From Rothia aeria (GTDB lineage: Bacteria; Actinomycetota; Actinomycetes; Actinomycetales; Micrococcaceae): a stretch of 64,000 nt of DNA. Location of the stretch: NCBI GenBank assembly GCA_002355935.1, contig AP017895.1, forward strand, positions 1,302,001-1,366,000. The letters run 5' to 3'. The position numbers and the translations under genes were made by a program. Positions 35,677 through 46,663 of this stretch are shown in pieces (the first letter of the stretch is position 1; the number at the start of each line of letters is the position of its first letter). The notes under the pieces are model-generated. The model did not search any database. It saw only the letters and a list, made by a program, of their open reading frames with translations, and was not told where the DNA came from.

Positions 35677-38386
35677 ATGGCCGGTAATACCACCGCAGAA
35701 CCGGGTCTTGTCACCCCACCTAGCCAGAGCCGCTTCGAGGCGTTACGTACCGCTCTAACCAATAAAAACACCGAAGACTGGCACACGCTCGATAGCATCC
35801 TAGCTGACGCAGACGAAAAAGAACGCGCCGCCATCATGCGTGCCCTAGGCGGGTTTGCTGCGGTGTACGAGGCTGAAGGGCCAACCCTGCGCATGGTTTA
35901 TCTGCGTGCAGCCGTTGCACGCCGCGACCACGTGACATACCCGAAAGGGATATTCGCGCGCTCTACCGGGCAGGAAGCCACAGACGACCGTTGGGTGAAA
36001 CACCACCCAGACCCCGGGTACCCACTCTACCCCCAGGAGAGCTTTCACACCGACGCAGCGGCACGGCAGAAAGCGGGTGAAGCGTTTGCGGCGGGGATTA
36101 TGAGCCGCGGCGGAACCTGGGTTAATAAAGTTTTTGAGGACATCCACTGGTGCCACGACCTGTGGAGCCTGCACATTATGCGCCGCCTCATGCGGGATGT
36201 ACCGCCCGAACAGTACCACCCGGAGTATCTGCGTGAGATCAGGTACTACCTGTGCCGCCCCTACCAGGATGAACCGTTCACCCGTGAATCACACGCGGAA
36301 CGTATAGTGCGTATTCTCACGGAGGATGAGGGGCTGCGTGAGAAGGAATTCTGGGCATTCTTTACCGCCGAAGGGATGGGGGACACTCAGGCAATACTCA
36401 CCTCTTCCACCGGCACCCGCGCCGGCGATGCACAAGAAAACCAGCTGCTCGAAAGCCAGCTCGTGGCTGCCTTCGATAGTCTCTGTGCGAGGCTGCCGGG
36501 GTTCCGTGACCGCCTCTTAGACTCCACACTGACGGGGATGCTCAGCGATTTCTCGGCACGTCATATTGCCTGGTACCTGAATATTCAGAAGCATCTTGCC
36601 CCCACCGTGGGCGAGATACTTGCCCGCAAAGATAACTACCTGAGCTTGCTCAGCACCGAACCTGGAGCAGCTGTCGCCTGGGGCCAAGCCGCCTATAAAA
36701 CCCTCCTAGCTGAGGGTGCACTCGATAACCCGTATGAGCTGATAAGCGCCAGCGGGGCCGTGCTGAGCCGCGCCGATAAGAAAAGCGTCAAAGCCCAGCT
36801 GAGTCTGCTCCGCACCCTGAATAACTATGCCAATAAGCACGATTACTTAGAGGTGCCTCAGAAAGTGTCTGAGCTGGTGCGGGGTCTCTTCCGTCGTACC
36901 CAGCGGATATTGCTCAGAGTGCCCAAAAACTCATACTTGAGAAGCCTTCGGGGGAGGTGCCGAACCATACGCAGGGCAGGTGCAAGGCGGCACCACGGGG
37001 CGCTGAAATCCCTCATATTCCTGCCCCACGCACCGCACCGTTACCGGATAACTATGCGTCCGGTGAGCCTATTACCGCCCCGGTGGAACTTAACCGGCTT
37101 CTTACGGAGCACCTCAGCGAAGCATCCGGGGAAACACACGGCATGGGCGCAGGTGAAGAGCTGGCGCGTATCCTTGACGGAATTATTGTCCTGGGGGCAG
37201 AGGCGATTGATAAGCAGAACCGGGAGCTCATGCGCCGCACAATACGTGAGATTCAGGATATTCACACCCCGGAGGCGAACTGGAGTGTTAGCTCGTGGGG
37301 GTTTCTCTGCCGGTACAACGTGATTCTTGGGCTCGCGCTCGCCGAGCTGGCTGAGGTTAAAGATAATGACGGCGCCCTTTGGCAGGAGCTTATTGCTACT
37401 ATTACCGGCGGCACCATGACAATTACCCGACATGCCCGTCTTGAAAACCGGCGGGTGAGCCTGCTGCTGATCTTTGAGATGATGCGTTTTATTGACGAAA
37501 TGCGCTCAGGCTCCGCAGCCGCCCCGTTCATGCGCCCCATACCTGCACAGTCCCGTCCCTGGACGCGGATACACTACCCGCAGGCGCATCTGGACATATG
37601 GTGGGACTCAACGCGGGATGAACAGGAGCTGCCCATCTGGGAAGCCCCCATGATGACCGAAGAGCAGGGGGTAGGAGCCATGCAGTCGGCGGCCCTTGGC
37701 GGCCCGTGCACCCGCATTGACGGCAGCTGCGATACGCACGAGAGGGAAGAATGGACGCACACCCAGCACGTGCCTGAATGGTTCGCCTGGCTTATGCAGC
37801 ATAACCCGGATACCTATGCCGCTCACTCTCACATTCGCTTAATGCGCGCCCTGACCCAGAACCGGGTGCCAGAGGTTCAGCGAACCATGTGGCTGCTTGA
37901 AGCTAGCCGCCAAGTGCCAACGGCTCCGGTGTACTCCGCGTTGGCTCTTGCCTGCAGTGCGAAGAGTGTCGAAAACCGGGCGGCTGCGGCGGAGGCGATT
38001 GCAGGCTTATGCGCCTCGAACCTTTTTGACCCCGCCGGGTTTGCGCACCAGGTGCGGCTGCTGCTGGCGGAGAAGCTGCTGACGGCCGGGCGCCTTGCTA
38101 AAACCCTTGAGGATGCGGCGCATATGAGTGCCCTGAGCGGGTACCGGGTGCTGCACGTTTTGGCTGAGCTGCTGAATGAGATAAAGCCCGCCCACCAGCT
38201 CCTTGATCTGCTGGGGAAGCTCTGCGTGCATTACGGGTGGCGGTGCCGGTTCCTGAGCATCTTACCCCCGCACCGAAAGCACGTGGTGTTGCAGCATCCG
38301 CCCTGCGTACTATTGCTGCCGTTGAGCCGCATGCTACGGATTCCCTCATAGCTGCCGCTGACGAGGCTGCTGCGGCAGAAGCATAG
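35677..38386 (+). CDS. DUF6493-like protein, paralogue 3 of 3 (two frameshifts)
   Basis: ATG 35677 with GAGGAAG just upstream. Read directly, it splits at two places. One G added at 36881-36884 restores LVRGSLPSYPADIAQSAQKLIL, joining the N-terminal half to the frame seen from 36957. One G added at 38235-38237 restores YGVAVPVPEHLTPAPKARGVAASALRTI, matching the ends of the other copies, with a stop at 38384-38386. The repaired protein has about 903 aa and aligns with paralogues 1 and 2 along its whole length, though the centre is more divergent. It is about 50 bases after paralogue 2 and ends before a strong hairpin, marking the end of the unit. Confidence 0.65.
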
Positions 38387-38404
38387 AAAACACAGAATAG
38401 GGTA

Positions 38405-38442
38405 ACCGCCACGAAGCGGCACTAGCTGTGCTTCGTGGCGGT
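38405..38442. terminator. Bidirectional terminator between the DUF6493-like array and tetR
   Basis: A perfect 13-bp inverted repeat (ACCGCCACGAAGC at 38405-38417; complement at 38430-38442) with a 12-base loop lies between convergent genes. Confidence 0.7.
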
Positions 38443-38450
38443 ACAGCCAT

Positions 38451-39068
38451 CTATTCCAAGGGGCCGCGCATATATGTATCGAGAGTGGGGCCAATGAGCC
38501 GCGCCGTCTGCTCAATAGAGAGCTCGGTCAGGGGCGGAATCTTCAAAATGTACCGGGTGTAAATCAGCCCAAAAATCTGGGTCCCTGCGAGGGCAAGCCG
38601 CGTTGTGGCGTTTTCCACCGGAAGCTGCGGGGCGAGGCGCTCTAAAAGTTCTTCGTTAACAAAGCGGAGGAAAACCTTTTGCGATTCTTCGTGGGTGCCA
38701 AGGCTGCGCAGCAGCCCGGTGAAGGCGGGCCCTATGGTGGGGGTTTCGAGGGTGGTGAGTACGGCGCGTATATAGTGCGTGCCGGGTGAGTCGGTTGCCT
38801 CCGGGCGGTATTCCGAGAGAATATCGGGTAGCCCGCGGGAGCGGAATACCTCAGAAATAGCGGCGGTGAAGAGGTCTTCTTTGGTGCCGAAATAGTAGTG
38901 GATGAGCTTCGCATCAACACCTGCGGCTGTGCCGATTTTACGCATAGTGGTGGCCTGGTACCCGTGTTCGCTAAAAAGCTCGGTGGCGACCTGCAGAATG
39001 TGCTTTCGTTCAACCCCTCCCGCTCTGGGGCCGCGGCGGGGCTTGGGATTCTTCTTAGGTGAACTCAC
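38451..39068 (-). CDS. TetR-family transcriptional regulator
   Basis: 205 aa. The N-terminal HTH is clear: HILQVATELFSEHGYQATTMRKIGTAAGVDAKLIHYYFGTKEDLFTAAI (in family order), followed by a ligand-binding helical domain containing LLRSLGTHEESQKVFLRFV and IFGLIYTRYIL. It starts at ATG 39068, and a promoter-like pair (TTGCGC, 17 bases, TAGGCT) lies 34 to 62 bases upstream. It is read away from the HXXEE gene and ABC operon. TetR proteins often control adjacent exporters; the 20-bp palindrome in front of the ABC-2 permease is the natural candidate target, but no second copy is found at the tetR promoter. Confidence 0.9.
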   Translation of the reverse strand: MSSPKKNPKPRRGPRAGGVERKHILQVATELFSEHGYQATTMRKIGTAAGVDAKLIHYYFGTKEDLFTAAISEVFRSRGLPDILSEYRPEATDSPGTHYIRAVLTTLETPTIGPAFTGLLRSLGTHEESQKVFLRFVNEELLERLAPQLPVENATTRLALAGTQIFGLIYTRYILKIPPLTELSIEQTARLIGPTLDTYMRGPLE

Positions 39069-39101
39069 GGCTTGACCTTCCCGCTCTTGTGTGGTGGTTT
39101 G

Positions 39102-39130
39102 AGCCTAACAGCGGGGGAGCGCTTGCGCAA
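39102..39130 (-). promoter_or_regulatory. Putative tetR promoter
   Basis: On the minus strand, TTGCGC (39125-39130) and TAGGCT (39102-39107) are separated by 17 bases and lie 34 bases before the tetR start. The layout fits a vegetative-sigma promoter; no experimental support. Confidence 0.4.
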
Positions 39131-39169
39131 CCAGAAAGAGCGGTTAAGCGTATTACGCAATTTTTTGGA

Positions 39170-39672
39170 TTAACGTTTCAATCTTTCCCGAGAGCCGGTA
39201 AAGCATCTGTAGGTTAATAAGAACCCCAGAGTGCTCAAGACCACGGTCAAAATAACTAATGCGAGGTAATCGATATGCTGGGTAGCAAAGATAGCGTATA
39301 AGGTAATAGCGTTAAACGGCATGGTAAATACTGCGGTCCTGCTGCCCGGCGCCCACCCGGGAAGACTATTGCCTCACGAATATGGATGACGAGGTGCAAT
39401 GTGTAGGCGATAAACATAGCTGCCACGACCTCAGCAGAATCAAGGATGATCCCGGTACAAAGGATGAGGCAGGCAACAACGAATTCTTCAGCGATCATGG
39501 CCGCAATAGCCGCGGTTGAGGGGTAATGATCTTGCCCTGCCACGAAAAGCTCGTCGTGATACCGGTTATTATCGGCATGTTTATCAATATAGCGGCGCAC
39601 AAAAATAATCTCTTCAAATTCGTGCACCATAAACAGCACAAGGGTGATTAAAGCAAAACCGCTAATAGTCAT
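39170..39672 (-). CDS. HXXEE-domain membrane protein (frameshifted)
   Basis: Starts at ATG 39672 with GGGAGGC. The N-terminus has the name-giving motif HEFEEIIFVRRYI just after a hydrophobic segment, then a second histidine/glutamate-containing helix (MIAEEFVVACLILCTGI) and HLVIHIREAIVF. HXXEE proteins are small integral membrane proteins of unknown function with a likely metal-binding core. The frame as read ends in an Arg/Leu-rich tail; adding one base at the GGG at 39359-39361 recovers GWAPGSRTAVFTMPFNAITLYAIF followed by two more membrane segments ending at 39170, about 167 aa, the typical length. It is transcribed toward tetR. Confidence 0.75.
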
Positions 39673-39825
39673 TGCAGCCTCCCGAGTTTCCCGTGTAATT
39701 TCATGCTACAACCATGGGCGCACGGGGGAGAAGGGGACAGCGGGTGCTGCTCTGTGCCTCAAGCCGTGGTTTTACATGTTGTCTTCTTTGCTGCTCTGGT
39801 GGTTTGGGTATTACTGCGAGGGTAC

Positions 39826-39877
39826 TTGCGCAATGGGATGGGGCAGCTGTAGGGTTAATTTCATCAACTGATGAAAT
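39826..39877 (+). promoter_or_regulatory. Putative promoter and palindromic operator of the ABC exporter operon
   Basis: TTGCGC (39826-39831) and TAGGGT (39850-39855), 18 bases apart, look like a promoter. Immediately downstream, 39858-39877 is a perfect palindrome with nine-base arms (ATTTCATCA, AC, TGATGAAAT), ending 15 bases before the permease start. Its size and symmetry fit a TetR-type operator, and a tetR gene lies 800 bases away. Confidence 0.55.
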
Positions 39878-39892
39878 AGGGAGGTGGGGGTA

Positions 39893-41133
39893 ATGACAGC
39901 CCTCATTGTGAAAGAATTTCGGGAGTTGGCACGTGACCGCCGCACCCTGGCGATGCTGGTGATTTTGCCGGTAATCCTACTGATTATTTTCGGTTACGCG
40001 GCAAACCTATCCGTCGATAAGGTGTCGGTGGCTGTCATTGGTTCGCAGGCAGAATCTTTCGCCCATAAACTCGACACCTACAGTGCCGCACGGGATAAGC
40101 TTGACATCACCCAGATAGAACACACCCGCGGCGGGGAAGACGCAGAGCAATTACTGCGCGACCGAAAAGCCGACGTTGTGGTTGTTGCCGACCGGCCGGA
40201 CACCTCGGACAAACCCATCTCAGAGCAGATGCGGGTCTACACCGACGGCAGTAACCTCTTTGTTGCGCAGACGGCGCAGGGTGCCTTCGTGCAGATATCG
40301 GCTGAGGACGCGCAAAACCGCATAACGGAAGCAAAATCCGCGTACCGCAATGCAGCCGCACAAGCACAAAAAGCGCAGCGTGACCACACAGCCTCACCCG
40401 CGCAAGGGCCCTCAGCAGCCCCAGCGGGGCCAGGGGCAGCACCATCAGACTTTACGAGCATGGAGAGCCCTAAACTAGACCCAGATGACCTCGTGACGGT
40501 ACTGTTCAACCCGGAACTAAAAACATCCTGGGTGATGGTGCCAGGGCTTATTGGGCTGATTCTATTGTTCATCGGTACGGTCATTACCAGTATCGGGTTA
40601 GTGCGTGAGCGAGAAACCGGCACACTGGAACAACTGGCGGTCATGCCGCTTCGGCCCTCCTCCATTATTCTGGGCAAAATCGTCCCCTATTTATGGTTGC
40701 CGTAGTCGATATGGCGGTGGTGACCATGCTCGGTGTGTGGCTTTTCGGGGTGCCCTTCAACGGCAGCCTGTGGCTGTTCAGCCTTGCCGCCCTCATATTC
40801 CTCTTCGTGGTGCTCGGTATTGGTGTGTTTATCTCCTCCATCTCCCAGAACACCGGGCAGGCCATCCAAATGGCGATTCTTTTTATGGTCCCGCAGGTGC
40901 TGCTCTCGGGACTGATTTTTCCCTTGACCTCCATGCCGCTAGGCGTGCGGTGGATAGGCTACGCCCTGCCTCTGACCTGGTTCCGTGAAATTGCTCAGGG
41001 CATTATGCTCCGCTCCGTAACCCTAGAAGGTATCTGGCTACCTTTTGTCATTCTGGCGGCTATGGCGGTGGTTGTTTTCGGTGCCGCAACGGCCCGGATG
41101 CGGTACATTCTCACCCACGGAGGGGCACGCTAA
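39893..41133 (+). CDS. ABC-2 type exporter permease, YbhR/YbhS-like (frameshifted)
   Basis: Repaired length about 413 aa. The N-terminus (LIVKEFRELARDRRTLAMLVILPVILLIIFGYAANL) is typical of ABC-2 permeases: a cytoplasmic amphipathic segment and first helix, followed by a large soluble domain, then five helices, including MAILFMVPQVLLSGLIFPLTSMP and the conserved LPLTWFREIAQGIMLRG-type element. The frame breaks at PYLWLP; one T added to TTT at 40690-40692 restores PYFMVAVVDMAVV and carries on to 41133. I choose ATG 39893 (GGGAGGTGGG upstream) over GTG 39884. Its stop overlaps the ATPase start (TAATG). It probably homodimerises, as a single permease gene is present; substrate unknown, possibly drugs or lipids. 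Confidence 0.85.
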
Positions 41134-42915
41134 TGGAACCCGTGACTATCAACCTTGAACAAGCCACAGTGCGTTTTGGAGACAAAACAGCTCTTGATAA
41201 TTTCACGGGCGAGTTCACTCCCGGAACGGTAACAGCGCTGATCGGCGGGGACGGTGCCGGTAAAACCACGCTCCTTAAACTGCTCGCCGGAAGGCTGAGG
41301 ACGCACAGCGGGAACAACAGCGGGTATGCCGTTGACCGGCACAACGTGGGGTACCAGCCCGCAGACTCTGGCGTGTGGCGTCATCTCTCAGTTGCTGAGA
41401 ATATCGAGTTCGTAGCGCGTACCTACGGGCTCAGCCCAGATAAGGCCCGCACCCGCTCCGAAGAACTGCTCACAAAAGCCGGGCTAGACCACGTACCCAA
41501 CCGGCTGGCTGGGCGGCTCTCGGGCGGGATGCGGCAAAAACTCGGGGTGGTGCTTGCAACACTGCACCAGCCCGGCCTGGTGCTGCTTGATGAACCAACT
41601 ACGGGCGTGGACCCCATCAGCAGGGCAGAACTGTGGAGCCTGATCGCGGCCACTGCTGCGGAGGGGGCAACCGTCATCTTCGCCACCACCTACCTTGATG
41701 AAGCCGAACGCGCCACACGGCTGTTCCTGCTGGATCATGGGACCCTGCTGGGTGTTGGGACCCCGACGAAGTGATAGCAGATGTACCCGGCTCAATCTGG
41801 CAGGCACCGGTGAGCCTGGAGCCCGCGCAGCAAGTACTTGCCCACCCATCCGCATGGCGCCGGGCACATACCGTCTACTGTTGGAGTGAAGACGCGCACC
41901 CCGCCCATCCTAAGGGTTTCACCCCCGCCCTAAAGATTTAGAGAACGCAAGCATTGCGTTGCTGCTGGGAAAGACTTCGGGTGATCATGATTTAAATACC
42001 CTACCTACCGGGGTTGAGCGCAGCGGAAACCCCCAAATAGCAGAAAGTTTCGACAGCGGCGATACCCTCGTGCTGGCGGATCATATAGTCCGCGACTATG
42101 GATCTTTCAGGGCGCTTAACGGAGTATCACTGAGTGTGCGTCCCGGTGAAATTGTCGGGCTCCTCGGGGGCAACGGAGCCGGTAAAACCACGCTCATGCG
42201 GATTCTGCTCGGTCTGGAAACCGCCACCGCAGGTGAGGCGACACTCTTTGGGCAGAGCCCATCACTTGGCAGCCGCAGGCGCATCGGGTACGTGGCGCAG
42301 GGGTTGGGGCTGTACCCCTCACTGTCAGCCCTGGAAAACCTGGAATTCGCGGCTTCAGTTCAAGGGGTCGCCGTGAGCAAACAGGCCCGCAGCTTCGCAG
42401 AACGCTACGGCCACGCTCCCGTGACTACTCTGCCGTTAGGCGCTAAACGCACTCTCGCGTATCTTGCCGCTATAGGGCACAACCCCAAACTTCTCGTGCT
42501 TGATGAGCCCACCTCCGGTATGGACGCGCTCACCCGCGCCCGCCTCTGGGAAAACCTACGTGCCCTGGCTGATAACGGTACGGGCATTCTGGTAACAACC
42601 CACTACATGCAGGAAGCCGCCCAATGTGACCGCCTTGTCATGCTTGCTGCCGGCAAGGTAACTGGCACCGGAACCGTTGACGAGATCACCGCCGGGCACA
42701 GCTCGCTCGTGGTGAGCGCCAAACGCTGGGAAGAAGCCTTTAAACTGCTTCAGGATGCAGGCATTCCCGCACTCTTGGACGGCCGCACCCTACGCCTACC
42801 CGGTGCTGGGCGCGGCCCCGTCACCACGGCCCTTCAGCCGCTCGGGGAACAGGTTCATCTGCAAGAAGGCACCGCAACCCTTGAAGAAACCATGCTGCTA
42901 GATGCGGAGCCCTAA
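41133..42915 (+). CDS. ABC exporter ATPase with two nucleotide-binding domains, YbhF-like (two frameshifts)
   Basis: Adding one C at 41761-41764 and one A at 41932-41934 makes a single protein of about 594 aa, the size of E. coli YbhF (about 578 aa). NBD1 has GGDGAGKTTLLKL, the signature LSGGMRQKLG and LVLLDEPTTGVDP. After a variable linker, NBD2 has GGNGAGKTTLMRI, LLVLDEPTSGMDALTRA and the H-loop TTHYMQEA, but its signature reads LPLGAKRTL in place of LSGGxxQ, a degeneracy I recall from the related RbbA/YbhF second domains. The permease upstream overlaps by one base. The pair resembles the YbhFSR exporter, which in E. coli is also under a TetR-type regulator. Confidence 0.85.
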
Positions 42916-42947
42916 CGACAGGCAGCTTTTAACGCTTAAAACAAATG

Positions 42948-42984
42948 CGGTCTGTCTAAATTACTGTTTAGACAGACCGTTTTT
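42948..42984. terminator. Intrinsic terminator after the ABC operon
   Basis: A perfect 13-bp inverted repeat (CGGTCTGTCTAAA at 42948-42960; complement at 42967-42979) with a 6-base loop and five T directly after it. It ends the ABC operon and probably also serves the tRNA gene read from the other side. Confidence 0.9.
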
Positions 42985-42985
42985 G

Positions 42986-43058
42986 TGCCCTTGAAAGGAT
43001 TCGAACCTTCGACTTCTTGCTCCGGAGGCAAGCGCTCTATCCACTGAGCTACAAGGGC
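42986..43058 (-). tRNA. tRNA-Arg, anticodon CCG
   Basis: Reverse-complement folds into a standard 73-nt cloverleaf: acceptor GCCCTTG/CAAGGGC with discriminator A, D-arm with GCTC...GAGC, anticodon stem CTTGC/GCAAG with loop CTCCGGA (anticodon CCG, reading CGG), and a T-arm loop TTCGAAT. CCA is not encoded. It lies on the opposite strand 44 bases before argS, an arrangement linking tRNA-Arg with its synthetase gene. Confidence 0.96.
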
Positions 43059-43101
43059 GAACCTCATCTATCCTAGCAGAGTATTGCTAAACTATTAACT
43101 T

Positions 43102-44765
43102 ATGACTCCAGAAGAACTCTCAGACGCTATCACTCACGTTCTTAAAGACACCATTGCCGCCGGTCAGCTGACCCTCGTTGATGGTGCCGACCTGCCACAG
43201 GTTCGTGTGGAGCGCCCCAAATCGCGTGAGCACGGCGACTGGGCCACCAACCTCGCGCTGCAGCTTGCTAAAAAAGTCGGGAAAAACCCGCGTGAAGTAG
43301 CCGTCATCCTCGCAGAGAAAATCGCCCATACCCCTGGAGTTCTGCGGGTAGATATTGCTGGCCCCGGCTTCCTCAATATCACCCTGGATGCGGCAGCGGC
43401 AGGCACACTAGCCGCAACTATCGTAGAAGCAGGCGAATCCTACGGTACGAGCGATAAGTTCGCGGGGAAAACCATTAACCTCGAGTTCGTTTCGGCTAAC
43501 CCCACCGGCCCCATCCACCTGGGCGGAACCCGCTGGGCGGCTGTGGGTGACGCGTTGGCGCGTATGCTCAACGCCGAAGGGGCGAACGTGGTGCGCGAAT
43601 ACTACTTCAACGACCACGGAACCCAAATTGACCGGTTCGTCAACTCACTATTGGCCGCCGCCAAGGGAGAGCCTACCCCTGAAGACGGCTACGCGGGCGA
43701 CTATATTACCGATATTAAAGATCAGATTCTCGCCCAACGCCCAGATGCGCTTGATGCCGAGAATCCCGCAGAGATTTTCCGTGAAATCGGAACCGAGCTC
43801 ATGTTCGCGCAGATTAAAGAGTCCCTGCACCGTTTCGGCACCGACTTTGATGTCTTCTTCCACGAAAACTCGGTATTTGAGTCTGGTGAAGCCGACCGCA
43901 TCATTGAGCAGATGAAACAGGACGGTCAGCTTTTTGAAGCTGAAGGCGCCTGGTGGATGCGCACCACCGACTACGGCGACGACAAAGACCGTGTGGTCAT
44001 TAAATCTGACGGCAACCACGCCTATGTGGCTGGCGATATCGCCTACTATAAAAACAAAATGACCCGCTCCGAAAACCCCGCCGACGTGGCTATTTATATG
44101 CTTGGCGCAGACCATAGCGGCTATGTGGGGCGGCTGAAAGCTATCGCCCAGATCCTTGGGTACCAGCCCGAGCAGATTGAGGTCATGATTGGGCAGCTGG
44201 TGAACCTCGTTAAAGACGGTAAACCCGTGCGCATGTCAAAACGTGCCGGTAATGTCGTCACCCTCGAAGACCTAGTAGAGGCTGTGGGGGTGGATGCGGC
44301 ACGCTATGAGCTCACCCGCTACTCAGTGGACAGCACTATCGACATTGACCTAGACCTGCTGGTGCAGAAAAGTAACGATAACCCGGTCTACTATGTGCAG
44401 TACGCGCACGCCCGCGCATGCGCCGTTGCACGTAACGCCGCCGATGCCGGGGTGGATACCGCAGCCGGGGTGGATACCGCGCTGCTGGATTCCCCTGCGG
44501 ACACGGAACTGCTTGCAGCACTGGGGCAGTACCCTGCGGCCGTGCGCACCGCCGCCGAATTCTATGAGCCGCACCGTGTTAACCGTTATCTCGAAAACCT
44601 GGCAACCGCATACCACCGCTGGTACGGTATCTCGCGTGTGGCCCCGAAGAGCGATGAGCCGGTGACCGATCTGCACCGCACCCGTTTGCTTCTCAACAAT
44701 GCAGCCCGGCAGGTGCTCGCCAACGGATTGGGTCTGCTGGGGGTCACCGCCCCGAACGTATGTAA
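43102..44765 (+). CDS. argS: Arginyl-tRNA synthetase (frameshift at the last residues)
   Basis: Class I aminoacyl-tRNA synthetase charging tRNA-Arg. Visible: N-terminal additional domain, the HIGH-type motif [31 protein letters not shown]-type segment ([15 protein letters not shown]), [15 protein letters not shown], the class I KMSKR-type motif [12 protein letters not shown] and a DALR anticodon-binding domain. As read, the frame runs on to 44919 with an unrelated tail; adding one C to CCCC (44750-44753) gives the normal ending GVTAPERM and a TAA at 44763-44765, about 555 aa. Opens the conserved block argS-lysA-hom-thrC-thrB-rho. Confidence 0.95.
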
Positions 44766-44946
44766 CGCCAACCGACCAGAAGCTGCGTACCCCGCCAACA
44801 CGATGACGGGGCACGCGGCTTTTGTATATTGGTTTATCCGCTATCTGAACACCGCCCATCAGCAGCATCGTGGCGGCGCGGCGTTCCGATATAGTGGTGA
44901 TGGCATCACGAATCTGTGACCGTGACATAAGACCTGAGGACTATGC

Positions 44947-46459
44947 ATGAGCGACGCGCAATCCCTGTACGCCCCCAACTGGCTTACCTGCCCTGACCAT
45001 CCCGCCGAGCTGAACCGCACCATCTGGACTGACTCATTTCAGCGTAATTACGGGGAGAGCTCACCATCGACGGCATTGCAGCGAGTGAGCTTGTCGAAGA
45101 GTTCGATACCCCGCAGTACGTATTTTCGGAAGACACATTCCGTGCCAGGGCACGCGGGTACCGCCGGGCATTCGAGGATGCCTTCGCCCGGCACGGGGCG
45201 CAGGCGAGTGTCTACTACGCGGGAAAGTCATTTTTGTGCACCGCCGTGGCGCGGTGGGCGCATGAGGAAGGCTTGTGTCTTGATACGGCGTCGGGCGGGG
45301 AACTGGCGATTGCCCTGCGGGCGCAGGTTCCCGGGCAAGATATTGCGCTGCACGGTAATAACAAGTCGTATGACGAGATTAAACGCGCTATTAAACACGG
45401 GGTAGGCCGCGTGGTGGTGGACTCCATTGATGAGCTCAAACTCATCACAGATGTGTACGCTGAGCTGTGCGCAGAAAGTGTCGCAGAGGGGCTGGAGCCG
45501 TATCCGGCGGTTCCCGTGCTCATCCGGATTACGCCCGGTGTGCACGCCTCCACCCACGAATCTATTGCCACGGCGCATGAAGACCAGAAATTCGGGATGT
45601 CGCTTCAGCCGGGAACCGCACGTCTGGCCGGGTTGGAGGCCGACGAACTTGAGTATTGGTCAACCACCGAGGACGAATCCTACGCGATGCTCGCCGCCGG
45701 TATTCTCGCCGTCACGGATTCCCTGGAATTCCGGGGTATTCACTGCCATATAGGTTCGCAGATTTTTGAGGCTCAGGGTTTCGAGCAGGCGGCAGATACT
45801 GCCCTCACTTTTATGCATGCTGTGAACCAGAAATACGGTCTTAGCCTGCCTGAGCTTGACCTGGGCGGCGGCTACGGTATCGGTTATACCGAGGCCGATA
45901 CCCCGCGCAGTATTGAGCAGATTACTGTCTCGATTGCGGATGCAGTCGCGGCAACCTGCGTACGTCTTGGCCTGGCGATTCCGCATATGTCTTTTGAGCC
46001 TGGCCGCTCGATTTCCGGTCCCTCGGGGTGACGCTCTACACCGTCGGGACCATTAAAAACGTGAGTATTGAGGATGAGCACGGTCAGATTCGAGTGCGCC
46101 GGTATGTCTCGGTGGACGGCGGTATGAGCGATAATGCGCGCCCGGTTCTCTACGACGCCGACTACACGGTTACCCTGGCAAACCGCGCCCCGGCGGGAGA
46201 GCAGGTGCTTTCACGTGTGGTAGGTAAACACTGCGAATCGGGTGATATTGTGGTGCGGTACTGCTATCTTCCTGCTGACCTTCAGGCGGGGGATATTCTC
46301 GCGGTGCCAGCTACCGGGGCGTACTGTTATGTGCTGGGATCGAACTATAACTACCTGAGCCGCCCGCCGGTTATTGCTACGTCGGCGGGGGAGGCGGCGC
46401 ATCCTATTATTCGTCGACAAAGCGAAGATGAGATGCTCGCTCTGGACACGGGCTTCTAG
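44947..46459 (+). CDS. lysA: Diaminopimelate decarboxylase (two frameshifts)
   Basis: PLP-dependent last step of lysine synthesis. Three frames combine when one G is added at GGGG 45052-45055 (QRNYGGELTIDGIAA) and another at GGGG 46025-46028 (SISGPSGVTLYTVG). The repaired protein is about 504 aa. Family elements: SVYYAGKSFLC (PLP lysine), LDTASGGELAIAL, ALHGNNKS, GIHCHIGSQIF, LDLGGGYGIGY, FEPGRSI, VSVDGGMSDN and GAYCYVLGSNYN (C-terminal domain). ATG 44947 follows GAGGA. It is part of the aspartate-family amino-acid cluster that continues with hom and thrC. Confidence 0.93.
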
Positions 46460-46663
46460 CGCGGGCGCCGCAAATCTTTTCCGTGCGATGACCCCGCAAT
46501 CGCGAGTTCGGCCAGGAAGCCGCGTAATATAACGACACCCCGTAAATGGCGGTAATGTTGGCGTCTTGACCGCGCCCAGGTGCCGCTCTCTTGATACAGT
46601 TGATGATGACGTTGCCCGTTTGTACAGGCGCGTTCACCACTCGGTCAAAATGTAGGAGATAAC

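Noticed and set aside
44766-44919. C-terminal extension of arginyl-tRNA synthetase.
   Set aside because: It appears only because of a missing C before the normal ERM end; the extra residues resemble no ArgS.
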